From assembly GCF_029589055.1 (NCBI RefSeq), contig NZ_JARQZP010000007.1, positions 434,001-498,000 of the forward strand: a stretch of 64,000 nucleotides of DNA. The letters run 5' to 3'. Under the pieces are notes generated by a model that did not search any database, had not been told where the DNA came from, and worked only from the letters and a program-made list of their open reading frames with translations. Of the stretch, positions 9,724-18,572 are shown piece after piece (the stretch's first letter is position 1; every line of letters starts with the position of its first letter). The translations under genes and the position numbers were made by a program. The stretch is from Vibrio hannami (GTDB lineage Bacteria; Pseudomonadota; Gammaproteobacteria; Enterobacterales; Vibrionaceae).

Positions 9724-10602
9724 ATGAAACGTATTTTTGCGATGGTGGCATTACTCATGTTTACCATTACAACATCACCTATTGTTGAGGCGAAAAAGTT
9801 TGGCGGAGGTAAATCTTTTGGCAAGAGCTTTAAGACAGCGCCTGCACCAAAACAGACGACTCAGAACACCAACTCAATCAAAAAGGATCAAACCCAAAAT
9901 GCAGGTGCTAAAAGAGGCCTGATGGGCGGCTTGCTTGGTGGTTTATTAGCTGGTGGCCTGCTTGCGGCATTCTTTGGTGGCGCTTTTGATGGTGTTCAGT
10001 TCCTGGATATCCTGATTATTGGTTTGATCGCATACTTCGCGTTTAAGTTTATGCGTGGCATGTTAGGGGCTAAGCAGGGAAGTATGAATCAGTCTCAGCA
10101 TTCGTACTCAGGCATGAACCAGAACCCGTTTGAGCAAAAGCAACAGCAGCAATCGAACTTCCAGAGTTTTGAACAACCTCAGGGAGCGGCAGGCGGTTTT
10201 GGTAGCCATGGCCATAGTGATGTGCCACATAACTATCCGCCAGGATTTGATCAGGCTGCATTTATTAATGGTTCTCGTGAGCATTATCGTATTTTGCAGG
10301 GCGCCTGGAACCATAACGAACTTCACACCATTGAAGAGTACGTGGCACCAGCACTGTTTGAAGAGCTAAAAAGTGAACGAGCAAAGCTACAAGGTGAGCA
10401 GCATACCGATGTTATGTATGTCGACGCTGAAATTGTGAGAGCTGACTACGATTCACAAAAAGCGCAGCTAAGCCTTCAGTTTAGTGGTCGTTACCGTGAT
10501 GCGGTTGAGGGCATTGAAGAAGATATCGAAGATATCTGGCACCTTGAACGAGATCTAACGGTACCAAACGCGCCATGGTTGATTGTTGGTATTCAAGGCT
10601 AA
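9724..10602 (+). CDS. Tim44-like domain protein, membrane-anchored
   Basis: A 292-residue protein with a cleavable-looking signal (MKRIFAMVALLMF to VEA), a Gly/Lys/Phe-rich stretch KKFGGGKSFGKSF, and one or two glycine-rich hydrophobic segments (GLMGGLLGGLLAGG and ILIIGLIAYFAFKF). A Gln-rich linker (about residues 120-165) leads to a C-terminal Tim44-like domain starting near QAAFINGSREHYRILQGAW. This architecture is common in proteobacteria, but its role is not established. The mitochondrial Tim44 name reflects the fold and does not show a import function. The gene is monocistronic, with a hairpin after it at 10622. Confidence 0.8.
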   Translation: MKRIFAMVALLMFTITTSPIVEAKKFGGGKSFGKSFKTAPAPKQTTQNTNSIKKDQTQNAGAKRGLMGGLLGGLLAGGLLAAFFGGAFDGVQFLDILIIGLIAYFAFKFMRGMLGAKQGSMNQSQHSYSGMNQNPFEQKQQQQSNFQSFEQPQGAAGGFGSHGHSDVPHNYPPGFDQAAFINGSREHYRILQGAWNHNELHTIEEYVAPALFEELKSERAKLQGEQHTDVMYVDAEIVRADYDSQKAQLSLQFSGRYRDAVEGIEEDIEDIWHLERDLTVPNAPWLIVGIQG

Positions 10603-10621
10603 GTACAGAATAAAAGCAATA

Positions 10622-10648
10622 TAGCCTTTGGTGTTGAACCAAAGGCTA
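10622..10648. terminator. Bidirectional hairpin between convergent genes
   Basis: An 11-bp perfect stem (TAGCCTTTGGT / ACCAAAGGCTA) with a 5-base loop. On the minus strand it is followed by a T-rich stretch (TTGCTTTTATT), so it best serves the YfiM-like gene. On the plus strand there is no good T run. Confidence 0.6.
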
Positions 10649-10658
10649 GTTAGCATAG

Positions 10659-11009
10659 TTAGAAATCAAAGTTAATTGCCATTGATGCACCATCTAAACC
10701 TCTATTGGGTATGATGGCAATTTTTAGCCCTGTTACTTCACTTAACCCCACCCCTAACGCACACCCAGCCAGATCATAAGCGAAATCTTCAGCACTAGCC
10801 CCACCGTAATCTTTTTCGTCATACACTTCCTTAAATGCTCCTACAGCAGCACAAATTCCAAATGCTGTAGTCCATCGCTGAGTTACCGTGTTTGTTGCAA
10901 ACCCAATTGCAGTGCTATACCCAAAATGTTTAATTTTATCTTCCTCGATTTCTGCCATAGAAAAGCAAGGTATAGCGGACAATAGTATTGCTGTAATAAG
11001 TTTCTTCAT
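10659..11009 (-). CDS. YfiM-like periplasmic protein (hypothetical)
   Basis: A 116-residue protein with a signal peptide (MKKLITAILLSAIPCFSMA). The mature part shows the pattern DKIKHFGYSTAIG, then KEVYDEKDYGG and DFAYDLAGCALG. This D..KH..., KE..D..G....D...D..G arrangement is that of the YfiM/DUF2279 lipoprotein-like family. No lipobox cysteine is evident at the cleavage site. Function is unknown. The gene is flanked by hairpins and appears to be transcribed alone. Confidence 0.6.
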   Translation of the reverse strand: MKKLITAILLSAIPCFSMAEIEEDKIKHFGYSTAIGFATNTVTQRWTTAFGICAAVGAFKEVYDEKDYGGASAEDFAYDLAGCALGVGLSEVTGLKIAIIPNRGLDGASMAINFDF

Positions 11010-11078
11010 TTAATGGCCCATTGGGGAAAGTAATTGTGTTGCCGGCGGCAATGAGAGTGTTACTCCTTATACTCAAGC

Positions 11079-11108
11079 AAAAAAAATGCCAGGCGATGTG
11101 CCTGGCAT
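11079..11108 (-). terminator. Intrinsic terminator after pta
   Basis: A 9-bp perfect stem (ATGCCAGGC / GCCTGGCAT, loop GATGT) that on the minus strand is followed directly by a run of seven Ts (A tract 11079-11085 on the plus strand). Classical Rho-independent form. Confidence 0.85.
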
Positions 11109-11134
11109 AATATAGATTGTTAATCTTTCAAAGA

Positions 11135-13270
11135 TTAAGCGTTATCAGCCTGAATAGCTGTTAGCGCGATTGTATATACGATGTCGTCTACTAGCGCACC
11201 ACGAGACAGGTCGTTAACTGGCTTACGCATACCCTGAAGCATTGGGCCGATAGACACAAGGTCAGCAGAACGCTGTACCGCTTTGTAAGTTGTGTTACCA
11301 GTGTTCAGATCTGGGAATACGAATACCGTTGCTTTACCAGCTACAGGAGAGTTTGGTGCCTTAGAAGCAGCAACGTTTTCCATGATTGCAGCGTCGTACT
11401 GTAGAGGACCGTCGATTACAAGATCAGGACGCTTCTCTTTAGCAAGTTTCGTTGCTTCACGTACTTTATCTACGTCTGCACCCTTACCAGATTCACCAGT
11501 AGAGTATGAGATCATAGCAACGCGAGGGTCGATACCGAATGCAGCTGCAGATTCAGCAGACTGGATTGCGATCTCTGCAAGTTGTTCTGCTGTTGGATCT
11601 GGGTTGATCGCACAGTCACCGTATACCAGTACCTGATCAGGTAGAAGCATAAAGAATACAGAAGATACGATAGATGCATCTGGTGCAGTCTTGATGATCT
11701 GGAATGGAGGAACGATAGTGTTCGCTGTTGTGTGAACCGCACCTGATACCAGGCCGTCAACTTCATCATTCTCTAGCATCATTGTGCCAAGGAATACTGA
11801 GTCTTCTAGTTTCTCGCGAGCAACAACTTCAGTCATGCCTTTCTTAGCACGAAGTTCTACCAGGCGAGCAACGTAGTTTTCACGTACTGCATCAGAGTCG
11901 ATGATTTCAACACCAGAACCCAGAGTTACGCCTTGCTGTTCTGCTACGCGTTTGATTTCATCTGGGTTGCCCAGAAGCACACAAGTCGCGATGCCGCGTT
12001 CAGCACAGATAGCCGCAGCTTTAACTGTACGTGGTTCGTCACCTTCAGGAAGTACGATACGCTTGCCTGCTTTACGAGCAAACTCAGTTAGCTGGTAACG
12101 GAATGCTGGTGGGCTTAGACGACGAACGCCTTGAGTGCCTTCAGTCAGAGAGTCAATCCAAGGACCATCGATATGGCCAGCAACGTGATCGTTAACGAAT
12201 TCGATACGCTCTTTATCGTCTGCTGGTACTTCAAGGCTGAAGCTCTGTAGGTTTAGAGAAGTCTGCCAAGTGTTACCTTCAACCTGGAAGATTGGAAGAC
12301 CAGTGTCAAATGCGCGCTGACATAGTTTCTGGATCTCTTCAGGAAGGTCGTAACCACCTGTAAGAAGTAGTGCACCAATCTCAACACCATTCATTGCAGC
12401 AAGTGCAGCAGCAACGATTACGTCAGGACGGTCTGCAGAAGTTACCAGCAGAGAACCAGGACGGAAATGTTCAACCATGTGTGGTACAGAGCGTGCACAG
12501 AAAGTGATGCTCTTAATACGACGCTTGTACATTTCACCTTCGCTGATGATGTTTGCACCAAGGTGCTTCGCCATATCGATAGCACGAGTAGCGATTAGAT
12601 CAATACGCCATGGCACGCAACCTAGTACGCGGATTGGACTTGTATTGATGATTTCCATCGCTTTAACGTCAGCTTGTGTTGCTGCGTCTGCATCATCGAA
12701 GATCTCAGAAAGATCAGGACGAGTACGGCCAGCTTCATCTACAGGTGCGTTTAGCTTGTTGATGATTACGCCAGAGATGTTCTTGTTCTTAGCGCCACCG
12801 AAGTTTGATACAGCCAGTTCAATACGCTCACGAAGCTGAGACGCGTTGTATGTGCCTGGAGTTGCGACGAATACAATTTCAGCACCAAGAGTTTTAGCAA
12901 CTTCCTGGTTTACCTGGTTTGCAAACGGGTGCTTACGAGTTGGTACAAGACCTTCGATTAGCGTTACGTCAGCATCATTTACCTGGTTGTAACGTTCAAC
13001 GATTGACTCAAGCAGCACATCCATCTTCTCGTTACCGATAAGAGATTCAGCATCATGCATCGGCGTTGGAGCCGCTGTTTTCATGTCGCTGCTAGCTTCG
13101 ATGATTGTAGAAGTCAGATCCGGTGTATTACCACCGTGACGTGGTTGTGCAATTGGTTTAAAGAATGAAACGCTAACACCTTTACGTTCCATAGCACGGA
13201 TAACACCTAAACTAACACTGGTTAGACCAACACCAGCGCTGATAGGCACAAGCATAATAGTACGGGACAT
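11135..13270 (-). CDS. pta: Phosphate acetyltransferase Pta
   Basis: Pta interconverts acetyl-CoA and acetyl phosphate, working with AckA in acetate overflow and uptake. The 711-residue length is that of the long enterobacterial/vibrio form: an N-terminal P-loop-like domain ([17 protein letters not shown]), a central DRTGG domain, and the C-terminal catalytic PTA_PTB domain from about residue 390 ([20 protein letters not shown] to [18 protein letters not shown]). It lies downstream of ackA on the same strand, 106 bases apart, with a stem-loop between them. It is an ordinary, complete gene. Confidence 0.97.
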   Translation of the reverse strand: MSRTIMLVPISAGVGLTSVSLGVIRAMERKGVSVSFFKPIAQPRHGGNTPDLTSTIIEASSDMKTAAPTPMHDAESLIGNEKMDVLLESIVERYNQVNDADVTLIEGLVPTRKHPFANQVNQEVAKTLGAEIVFVATPGTYNASQLRERIELAVSNFGGAKNKNISGVIINKLNAPVDEAGRTRPDLSEIFDDADAATQADVKAMEIINTSPIRVLGCVPWRIDLIATRAIDMAKHLGANIISEGEMYKRRIKSITFCARSVPHMVEHFRPGSLLVTSADRPDVIVAAALAAMNGVEIGALLLTGGYDLPEEIQKLCQRAFDTGLPIFQVEGNTWQTSLNLQSFSLEVPADDKERIEFVNDHVAGHIDGPWIDSLTEGTQGVRRLSPPAFRYQLTEFARKAGKRIVLPEGDEPRTVKAAAICAERGIATCVLLGNPDEIKRVAEQQGVTLGSGVEIIDSDAVRENYVARLVELRAKKGMTEVVAREKLEDSVFLGTMMLENDEVDGLVSGAVHTTANTIVPPFQIIKTAPDASIVSSVFFMLLPDQVLVYGDCAINPDPTAEQLAEIAIQSAESAAAFGIDPRVAMISYSTGESGKGADVDKVREATKLAKEKRPDLVIDGPLQYDAAIMENVAASKAPNSPVAGKATVFVFPDLNTGNTTYKAVQRSADLVSIGPMLQGMRKPVNDLSRGALVDDIVYTIALTAIQADNA

Positions 13271-13330
13271 TTGTTGAGTACCTTTGGATATTAGATTCAG
13301 CTCTAATCACGTGAGGGCGAGTGACGAGCC

Positions 13331-13365
13331 CCAATACAAAACTGGCTAACTTTCGTTAGCCAGTT
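13331..13365 (-). terminator. Stem-loop between ackA and pta (partial terminator/attenuator)
   Basis: An 11-bp perfect stem (AACTGGCTAAC / GTTAGCCAGTT, loop TTTC) followed on the minus strand by TTTTGTATTG. It lies after the ackA stop and before the pta start. It could end part of the ackA transcripts, leaving pta to read-through or its own promoter. Confidence 0.6.
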
Positions 13366-13376
13366 AATTTTTATTC

Positions 13377-14573
13377 TTACAGACCTGCTAGTTTTGCAGT
13401 GTCTTCAGCGATGACCAACTCTTCGTTAGTTGAGATAACCATTGCAGGGATGCGGCTTTCTTCAGTAGTGATCACACCTTCGCCGCCGAAGCGAGCTTTA
13501 AGGTTAGCTTCACCATCTACTTCGATACCGAATACGCCAAGACGGTTAAGAACCATCTCACGGATTGGGCCAGAGTTCTCACCGATACCACCAGTAAATA
13601 CGATAGCGTCAAGGCGACCTTCAAGAGTTGCACTGTAACCAGCAACGTACTTAGCAAGACGGTGACAGAACACGTCCATTGCACGAGTTGCTTCTTCTTT
13701 TTCACCGTAGTTGTCTTCAACGAAACGACAATCAGAAGTCACCTGAGTTAGACCCTGAAGGCCAGACTCTTTAGTTAGCATTGTGTTGATTTTTTCAACA
13801 GAGTAACCAAGCGCGTCGTGTAGGTGGAAGATGATCGCAGGATCGATGTCACCACAACGAGTACCCATTACCAGGCCTTCTAGTGGAGTCAGACCCATAG
13901 AAGTATCTACTGATTTACCGTTCTTGATTGCACAAACTGATGCGCCGTTACCAAGGTGACAGTTGATGATGTTTAATTCTTCTGCTGGCTTACCTAGACG
14001 CTCAGCTGCTTCACGAGCGATAAATAGATGAGAAGTACCGTGCATGCCGTAACGACGGATACCGTGCTCTTTGTACAGATCGTATGGAAGTGCATATAGG
14101 AACGCTTCTTCAGGCATAGTCTGGTGGAATGCTGTGTCAAATACAGCAGACATTGGTAGACCAGGGAATGCTTTTTGTGCAGCCTTGATACCAACAATAG
14201 CAGCTGGGTTGTGAAGAGGAGCTAGAGTTGCACAGTCTTCAATACCTTTTAGTACTGCATCGTCAATCAGTACAGATTGTGTGAATTTTTCACCGCCGTG
14301 AACTACACGGTGGCCGATAGCTTTAAGCTGCTCAGAAAGCTCAGGCTTAGAAGCAAGAATAGTTTCTACGATAAAAGAAAGAGCTTCATCGTGTGCAGCG
14401 CCTTCACCAAGCTGTGCTTCGTGCTTACCGTCAAGTTTCCACTTGATGCGTGCTTCAGGAAGGTGCAGACACTCTGCAAGACCTGTTAGATGCTCGTCGC
14501 CATTTGTTGCGTCAACGATAGCGAACTTAAGCGAAGAACTACCGCAGTTTAAAACTAAAACTAGCTTAGACAT
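13377..14573 (-). CDS. ackA: Acetate kinase AckA
   Basis: AckA converts acetyl phosphate and ADP to acetate and ATP. The 398-residue protein begins with the ASKHA nucleotide-binding motif [13 protein letters not shown]. It also shows GHRVVHGG, the catalytic-region motif [28 protein letters not shown], and [13 protein letters not shown]. The C-terminal ADP site [14 protein letters not shown] is intact. It is transcribed ahead of pta and divergently from yfbV, the arrangement seen in enterobacteria and vibrios. Confidence 0.97.
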   Translation of the reverse strand: MSKLVLVLNCGSSSLKFAIVDATNGDEHLTGLAECLHLPEARIKWKLDGKHEAQLGEGAAHDEALSFIVETILASKPELSEQLKAIGHRVVHGGEKFTQSVLIDDAVLKGIEDCATLAPLHNPAAIVGIKAAQKAFPGLPMSAVFDTAFHQTMPEEAFLYALPYDLYKEHGIRRYGMHGTSHLFIAREAAERLGKPAEELNIINCHLGNGASVCAIKNGKSVDTSMGLTPLEGLVMGTRCGDIDPAIIFHLHDALGYSVEKINTMLTKESGLQGLTQVTSDCRFVEDNYGEKEEATRAMDVFCHRLAKYVAGYSATLEGRLDAIVFTGGIGENSGPIREMVLNRLGVFGIEVDGEANLKARFGGEGVITTEESRIPAMVISTNEELVIAEDTAKLAGL

Positions 14574-14905
14574 GGTTAAATACCTGTTTGATCGTCTGTA
14601 TAAGGGTGAAAATTAGTCAGTAGAATAGCCCAAACGGGGGAGCCCCAGGCTACTCTATGTCAATAATACTTCATTATCCTTAATGTTGAGAACTGTGAAT
14701 GCCACTCGCATTCATGTTTGCAATCCTTGCATCAACCATCATAAATTTGCCAATATTGTAAGTTACAGCAACAATGATATTGTGGGCTCGCAAAGAATAA
14801 CGATAATGAGCCATTATAACAAAAAAAATTTGAGAAATAATAACATTCATCAAATTTTTGCTGAGTTTTTTGAATGATTAAACTTTTTTTGAATGTGAGG
14901 TCGGA
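14574..14905. other. Divergent ackA/yfbV intergenic region
   Basis: About 330 AT-rich bases between divergent ackA and yfbV, carrying the promoters of both. A long A/T tract lies at 14820-14890. No confident operator or hairpin was picked out by eye. Confidence 0.5.
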
Positions 14906-15358
14906 ATGAATAACAAGACTGGTTTGGTCCATTATTTTAGAGATGGGCAAAAATATATGGATATCTGGCCCCAAAGAAAGGAACTCTCACCTATCTTTCC
15001 TGAAAACCGGATAATAAAAGCCACCCGCTTTGGTGTGAAAGTGATGCCAGCGGTCGCAGCTATTAGCATTCTTATCCAGATGTCATTCCAGAACTATCAT
15101 GCTATGCCACAGGCAATTGTTGTTGCTCTGTTTGCTATAAGTCTTCCTTTGCAGGGGATGTGGTGGCTGGGTAACCGTTCTAACACAAAATTACCACCGG
15201 CTTTGGCAGGCTGGTATCACGAACTGCACCAAAAAATACTGGAAAGCGGCTACGCCCTCGAACCTGCGAAACCCCGACCAAGATATAAAGAGCTTGCGGT
15301 CATTCTTAATAGGGCATTCCGTCAGTTAGACAGGAACGCATTAGAGAGGTGGTTTTAG
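14906..15358 (+). CDS. yfbV: YfbV/UPF0208 family membrane protein
   Basis: A 150-residue inner-membrane protein of the UPF0208 family. It has two hydrophobic segments ([14 protein letters not shown] near residue 47 and [20 protein letters not shown] near residue 72), between a soluble N-terminus [17 protein letters not shown] and a basic C-terminal domain with [17 protein letters not shown]. In E. coli the homologue helps exclude MatP-driven constraint outside the Ter region. That role is knowledge of the family and not visible here. The start is supported by GGTCGGA just upstream. It is divergent from ackA, as in E. coli. Confidence 0.9.
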   Translation: MNNKTGLVHYFRDGQKYMDIWPQRKELSPIFPENRIIKATRFGVKVMPAVAAISILIQMSFQNYHAMPQAIVVALFAISLPLQGMWWLGNRSNTKLPPALAGWYHELHQKILESGYALEPAKPRPRYKELAVILNRAFRQLDRNALERWF

Positions 15359-15366
15359 TTAGAGTC

Positions 15367-15497
15367 GTTACAGGTTACAGGTTACGGGTTATAAGGGCGT
15401 GAAGGTTTGACCTTTGCGCTTTTTTGTTTTAAGAACCTGCCGTCACCCGTCACCCGTCACCCGTCACCCGTCACCCGTCACCCGTCACCCGTCACCC
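15367..15497. repeat. Heptamer repeat array flanking the yfbV terminator
   Basis: On the right, GTCACCC is repeated exactly eight times (15442-15497). On the left, 15367-15394 holds four looser heptamers (GTTACAG twice, GTTACGG, GTTATAA). The left set is an imperfect reverse complement of the right set, so the two could pair as arms around the hairpin at 15397-15425. Read on the minus strand, the right arm is eight GGGTGAC units, which fits a G-quadruplex pattern (runs of three Gs, 4-base loops). Confidence 0.9.
15397..15425 (+). terminator. Intrinsic terminator after yfbV
   Basis: A 9-bp stem GCGTGAAGG / CCTTTGCGC (two G-U pairs), loop TTTGA, then TTTTTTGTTTT. It sits between the two heptamer arms. 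Confidence 0.65.
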
Positions 15498-15578
15498 TAT
15501 ATCCATCTATCCTACCCATCAAATTACAGAATAATATTTAAAACTATCTTCCATTCTTGAAAGATAATGGTAATAATG

Positions 15579-15608
15579 TTGACGCATGCGTAAAGAAATA
15601 CGTACAAA
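15579..15608 (+). promoter_or_regulatory. Candidate promoter of the ABC importer operon
   Basis: TTGACG at 15579-15584 and TACAAA at 15603-15608, 18 bases apart, about 65 bases before the substrate-binding protein start. The -35 is good and the -10 is weak. Confidence 0.35.
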
Positions 15609-15673
15609 CTAAAAGATAATTATTTTGCAACACAATATTGAAACTAGAATAAATTGCTAATCAAGGAGTCAAG

Positions 15674-16639
15674 ATGAAGGCAAGCAGAATTATTGCTACT
15701 GCTGCATTAGCAGGCGTAGCGCTTATGGCATCTACTGGGGTTATTGCAAAAACAGCTAAAGTGGCTGTATCTCAAATCGTTGAACACCCTGCACTGGACG
15801 CAACTCGCCAGGGCCTGTTAGATGGTTTGAAAGCAAAAGGGTATGAAGAAGGTAAGAACCTGGACTTCGATTTTAAAACTGCTCAGGGTAACCCTGCTAT
15901 TGCAGTACAAATCGCTCGCCAGTATGTAGGTGAGCGTCCGGACGTATTGGTTGGTATCGCAACGCCAACAGCACAGGCGCTGGTTTCTGCTACTAAGGAC
16001 ATCCCAATTGTATTTACCGCCGTTACTGATCCTGTAGGTGCAAAACTTGTTTCTAACGCTGAAAAGCCAGGTAAGAACGTAACTGGTCTTTCTGACCTTT
16101 CTCCTATCGTCCAGCACGTTGACCTAATGAAAGAGATCATGCCAGAACTAAAAACTATTGGTGTGGTTTACAACCCGGGTGAAGCAAACTCAATGAGCCT
16201 GCTGTCTCTACTGAAAGAAGCAACTCAGGCAAAAGGCATTGAGCTTGTAGAATCTACAGCACTGAAAAGTGCAGACGTACAGAGCGCGACTCAGGCTATC
16301 TCTGCTAAGTCTGACATCATCTATGCGATGATCGATAACACAGTTGCGAGTGCAATCGAAGGTATGACTATCGCTGCAAATCAAGCGAAGACGCCAGTAT
16401 TTGCTGCGACAACTACATATATCGATGCAGGTTCAATTGCGGCTCTTGGCTTTGATTACTACCAGATTGGTGTTCAAACTGCGGATTACGTAGCTGCTAT
16501 TCTGGAAGGCCAGGCACCTGGTGATATCCCAGTAAAAGTTGCAAAAGGTTCTGACCTTATTATCAACAAAACTGCTGCAGACAAGTTAGGTATTGCAATT
16601 CCTAAGTCCGTTATGGACCGCGCAACAGAAGTAAAATAA
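15674..16639 (+). CDS. ABC transporter substrate-binding protein (TrpX-like, ABC_sub_bind family)
   Basis: A 321-residue periplasmic binding protein with signal peptide (MKASRIIATAALAGVALMAS to VIA). It belongs to the ABC_sub_bind (DUF534) family that works with the permease and ATPase types encoded next. Family motifs include VAVSQIVEHPALDATRQGLLDGL, split here across residues 29-50, VGIATPTAQAL, and VFTAVTDPVGAKLV. Some members bind aromatic amino acids (TrpX of streptococci), so an amino-acid ligand is plausible but not shown. An AAGGAG Shine-Dalgarno sequence precedes the ATG. A terminator-like hairpin follows before the permease, probably leaving this gene the most expressed. Confidence 0.88.
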   Translation: MKASRIIATAALAGVALMASTGVIAKTAKVAVSQIVEHPALDATRQGLLDGLKAKGYEEGKNLDFDFKTAQGNPAIAVQIARQYVGERPDVLVGIATPTAQALVSATKDIPIVFTAVTDPVGAKLVSNAEKPGKNVTGLSDLSPIVQHVDLMKEIMPELKTIGVVYNPGEANSMSLLSLLKEATQAKGIELVESTALKSADVQSATQAISAKSDIIYAMIDNTVASAIEGMTIAANQAKTPVFAATTTYIDAGSIAALGFDYYQIGVQTADYVAAILEGQAPGDIPVKVAKGSDLIINKTAADKLGIAIPKSVMDRATEVK

Positions 16640-16678
16640 GAAACATCTTCGGCTAACTATTTAGTTCGCCGGAATAAG

Positions 16679-16704
16679 CCGACCTTATTTTAAGGTCGGT
16701 TTTT
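16679..16704 (+). terminator. Attenuator-type terminator between binding protein and permease genes
   Basis: A 9-bp perfect stem CCGACCTTA / TAAGGTCGG with a TTT loop followed by TTTTT. Because the permease and ATPase follow 20 bases later without an obvious new promoter, partial read-through is likely. Confidence 0.75.
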
Positions 16705-16723
16705 AAGCAGAAGAGGAGTAAAT

Positions 16724-17640
16724 ATGTCTGCTTTCGCATTTTTTGGTGCTCTTGAGATAGGGTTAATTTATGGTCTGGTTGCACTTGGTGTATACCTGAC
16801 TTTCCGAGTGTTGGACTTTCCGGATCTGACGGTAGATGGCAGTTTCCCAATGGGAGCCGCCGTTGCCGCAACAGCGATTGTCGCTGGAATCGACCCTGGG
16901 TTGCTACAGTTATGGCGATTATTGCTGCTGCAGCTACCGGTTGGGTAACAGCATTTCTTGCTGTGAAGTGCGGTATCCTGCATCTATTGGCCTCTATCTT
17001 AACCATGATCGCGGCTTTCTCTATCAATATCCGAATCATGGGACGACCAAACATTGCGTTGTTGGGTTCAGATACCATCCTAACGCCATTTGAAGCAATG
17101 GGTGACTCTATGTATGTTCGCCCGCTGGTGGTAGGCATATTGGTTCTTGTTTCTGCGTGGTTTGTTGTCCGTCTCCTTAATAGTGATTTTGGTCTTGGCT
17201 TACGTGCTACAGGTGTTAATGCCCGTATGGTAAAAGCACAAGGTGCAAACACGGGCTTTTACACGTATTTCGCGCTGGCACTTTCTAACGGTTTTGTCGG
17301 TTTCGCAGGTGCTCTATTTGCACAGACGAACAGTTTCGCAGATGTAACTTCTGGTACAGGTACCATTGTTGTCGGCCTGGCTGCGGTAATTCTTGGTCAG
17401 ACGCTTATCCCGGGAAGAAAGATTTGGGTTGCAGTAACTGCGGTTATTGTGGGCTCGGTTCTGTATCGTCTTGCCGTCGCGTTTGCACTAAGCACAGGTA
17501 TGTTCGGCCTTCAGGCTTCGGATCTAAACCTTGTAACGGCAGTACTGGTTGCGGTGGCTCTTATTGCGCCAAAATTAAAAGGAAATATGCAGGCCAAAAA
17601 AGGCGGTAAAGCGGCTCAGAAGTCAGGAGAAGTAGCATGA
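16724..17640 (+). CDS. ABC transporter permease (frameshifted)
   Basis: The membrane subunit of the importer encoded by this operon, about 305 residues once corrected. It starts with an ATG behind AGAGGAG and runs in one frame to GIDP. A base is missing at 16897/16898 (CCTGGG for an expected CCTTGGG), after which WVATVMAIIAAAATGW continues in the next frame. The family's signatures follow: GLRATGVNARMVKAQGAN and LSNGFVGFAGALFAQ, the cytoplasmic coupling region and adjacent helix of LIV/ribose-type permeases. Eight or so hydrophobic segments are present. The last codons overlap the ATPase start by 4 bases (ATGA). Confidence 0.87.
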
Positions 17641-18431
17641 TTTATTTAGAAGACATTCAGGTTACTTTCAACCCTGGCACTATTCTAGAAAACCGAGCAC
17701 TTAGAGGTGTCAACCTTGAAGTTCCTGAGCATCAGTTTCTAACGGTAATTGGTTCAAACGGTGCTGGTAAGTCGACGTTGCTCGGTGCGGTTACCGGCGA
17801 AACACCAATGGTAGGTGGTCACGTTCGTATCGATGATATGGACGTAACAAAAATGCCTGTACATCAACGCGCTGCACAGTGTGCACGAGTATTCCAGGAT
17901 CCTTTGGCTGGTACATGTGGCGATCTTACGATTGAAGAGAATATGGCTCTGGCATATCGCCGTGGTCATAAACGTGGCTGGCATCATTCTCTTTCGTCCA
18001 AGCGCCGAAAGATCTTCCAGGAGCGCATTAGCATTCTTGGCCTAGGCCTTGAAGACCGCCTTGGAGATAATATTGGCCTGCTTTCAGGTGGTCAGCGTCA
18101 GGCAGTTAGCCTAGTAATGGCAACACTTTCAGATAGTAAGCTTTTATTATTGGATGAGCATACAGCGGCACTTGACCCACGTATGGCTGCGTTTGTTATT
18201 GACCTAACCAAAACCATCGTCAAAGAATTTAATCTAACGGTAATGATGGTAACTCACTCGATGAAAGATGCGCTTGCGGTGGGTGACCGTACCGTGATGC
18301 TTCATCAGGGCGAAATTGTACTGGATGTAGAGGGCGAGCAGCGTGCAAATATGGGAGTTCCTGATCTGCTTGAGATGTTCTCTAAAGTGCGTGGTGAAGA
18401 GCTGGCAGATGATAGTTTGCTTTTAGGTTAA
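17637..18431 (+). CDS. ABC transporter ATP-binding protein
   Basis: The ATPase subunit of the same importer, 264 residues. The Walker A motif is VIGSNGAGKSTLL (about residues 36-48), the Q-loop VFQDPLAGTCGDLT, the ABC signature LLSGGQRQAVSL, and the Walker B LLLLDEHTAALDP. The DEHTAALD form, with H in place of the common P, is normal in this family. A switch histidine is in MMVTHSMKDAL. The start overlaps the permease stop (ATGA), showing translational coupling. A terminator follows at 18486. Confidence 0.92.
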   Translation: MIYLEDIQVTFNPGTILENRALRGVNLEVPEHQFLTVIGSNGAGKSTLLGAVTGETPMVGGHVRIDDMDVTKMPVHQRAAQCARVFQDPLAGTCGDLTIEENMALAYRRGHKRGWHHSLSSKRRKIFQERISILGLGLEDRLGDNIGLLSGGQRQAVSLVMATLSDSKLLLLDEHTAALDPRMAAFVIDLTKTIVKEFNLTVMMVTHSMKDALAVGDRTVMLHQGEIVLDVEGEQRANMGVPDLLEMFSKVRGEELADDSLLLG

Positions 18432-18485
18432 TTAACTGACATTTAAATCAAAATCTACGCCCCAAAGCTCATACTACCAACTGTG

Positions 18486-18513
18486 ATCCCTCCTGAATTT
18501 CAGGGGGATTTTT
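18486..18513 (+). terminator. Intrinsic terminator after the ABC operon
   Basis: A stem of ATCCC(T)CCTGAA against TTCAGGGGGAT, with one bulged T and a very short loop, followed by TTTTTAT. Confidence 0.7.
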
Positions 18514-18572
18514 ATTTGTGCAATGTGGCCTAAAATTAAGCTGATTCTTTTTTATGCCAACAGGAGCGGCCA

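Noticed and set aside
15442..15497. Regularly repeated sequence that could suggest a CRISPR array
   Set aside because: The unit is only 7 bases and copies are adjacent without spacers; no cas gene nearby.
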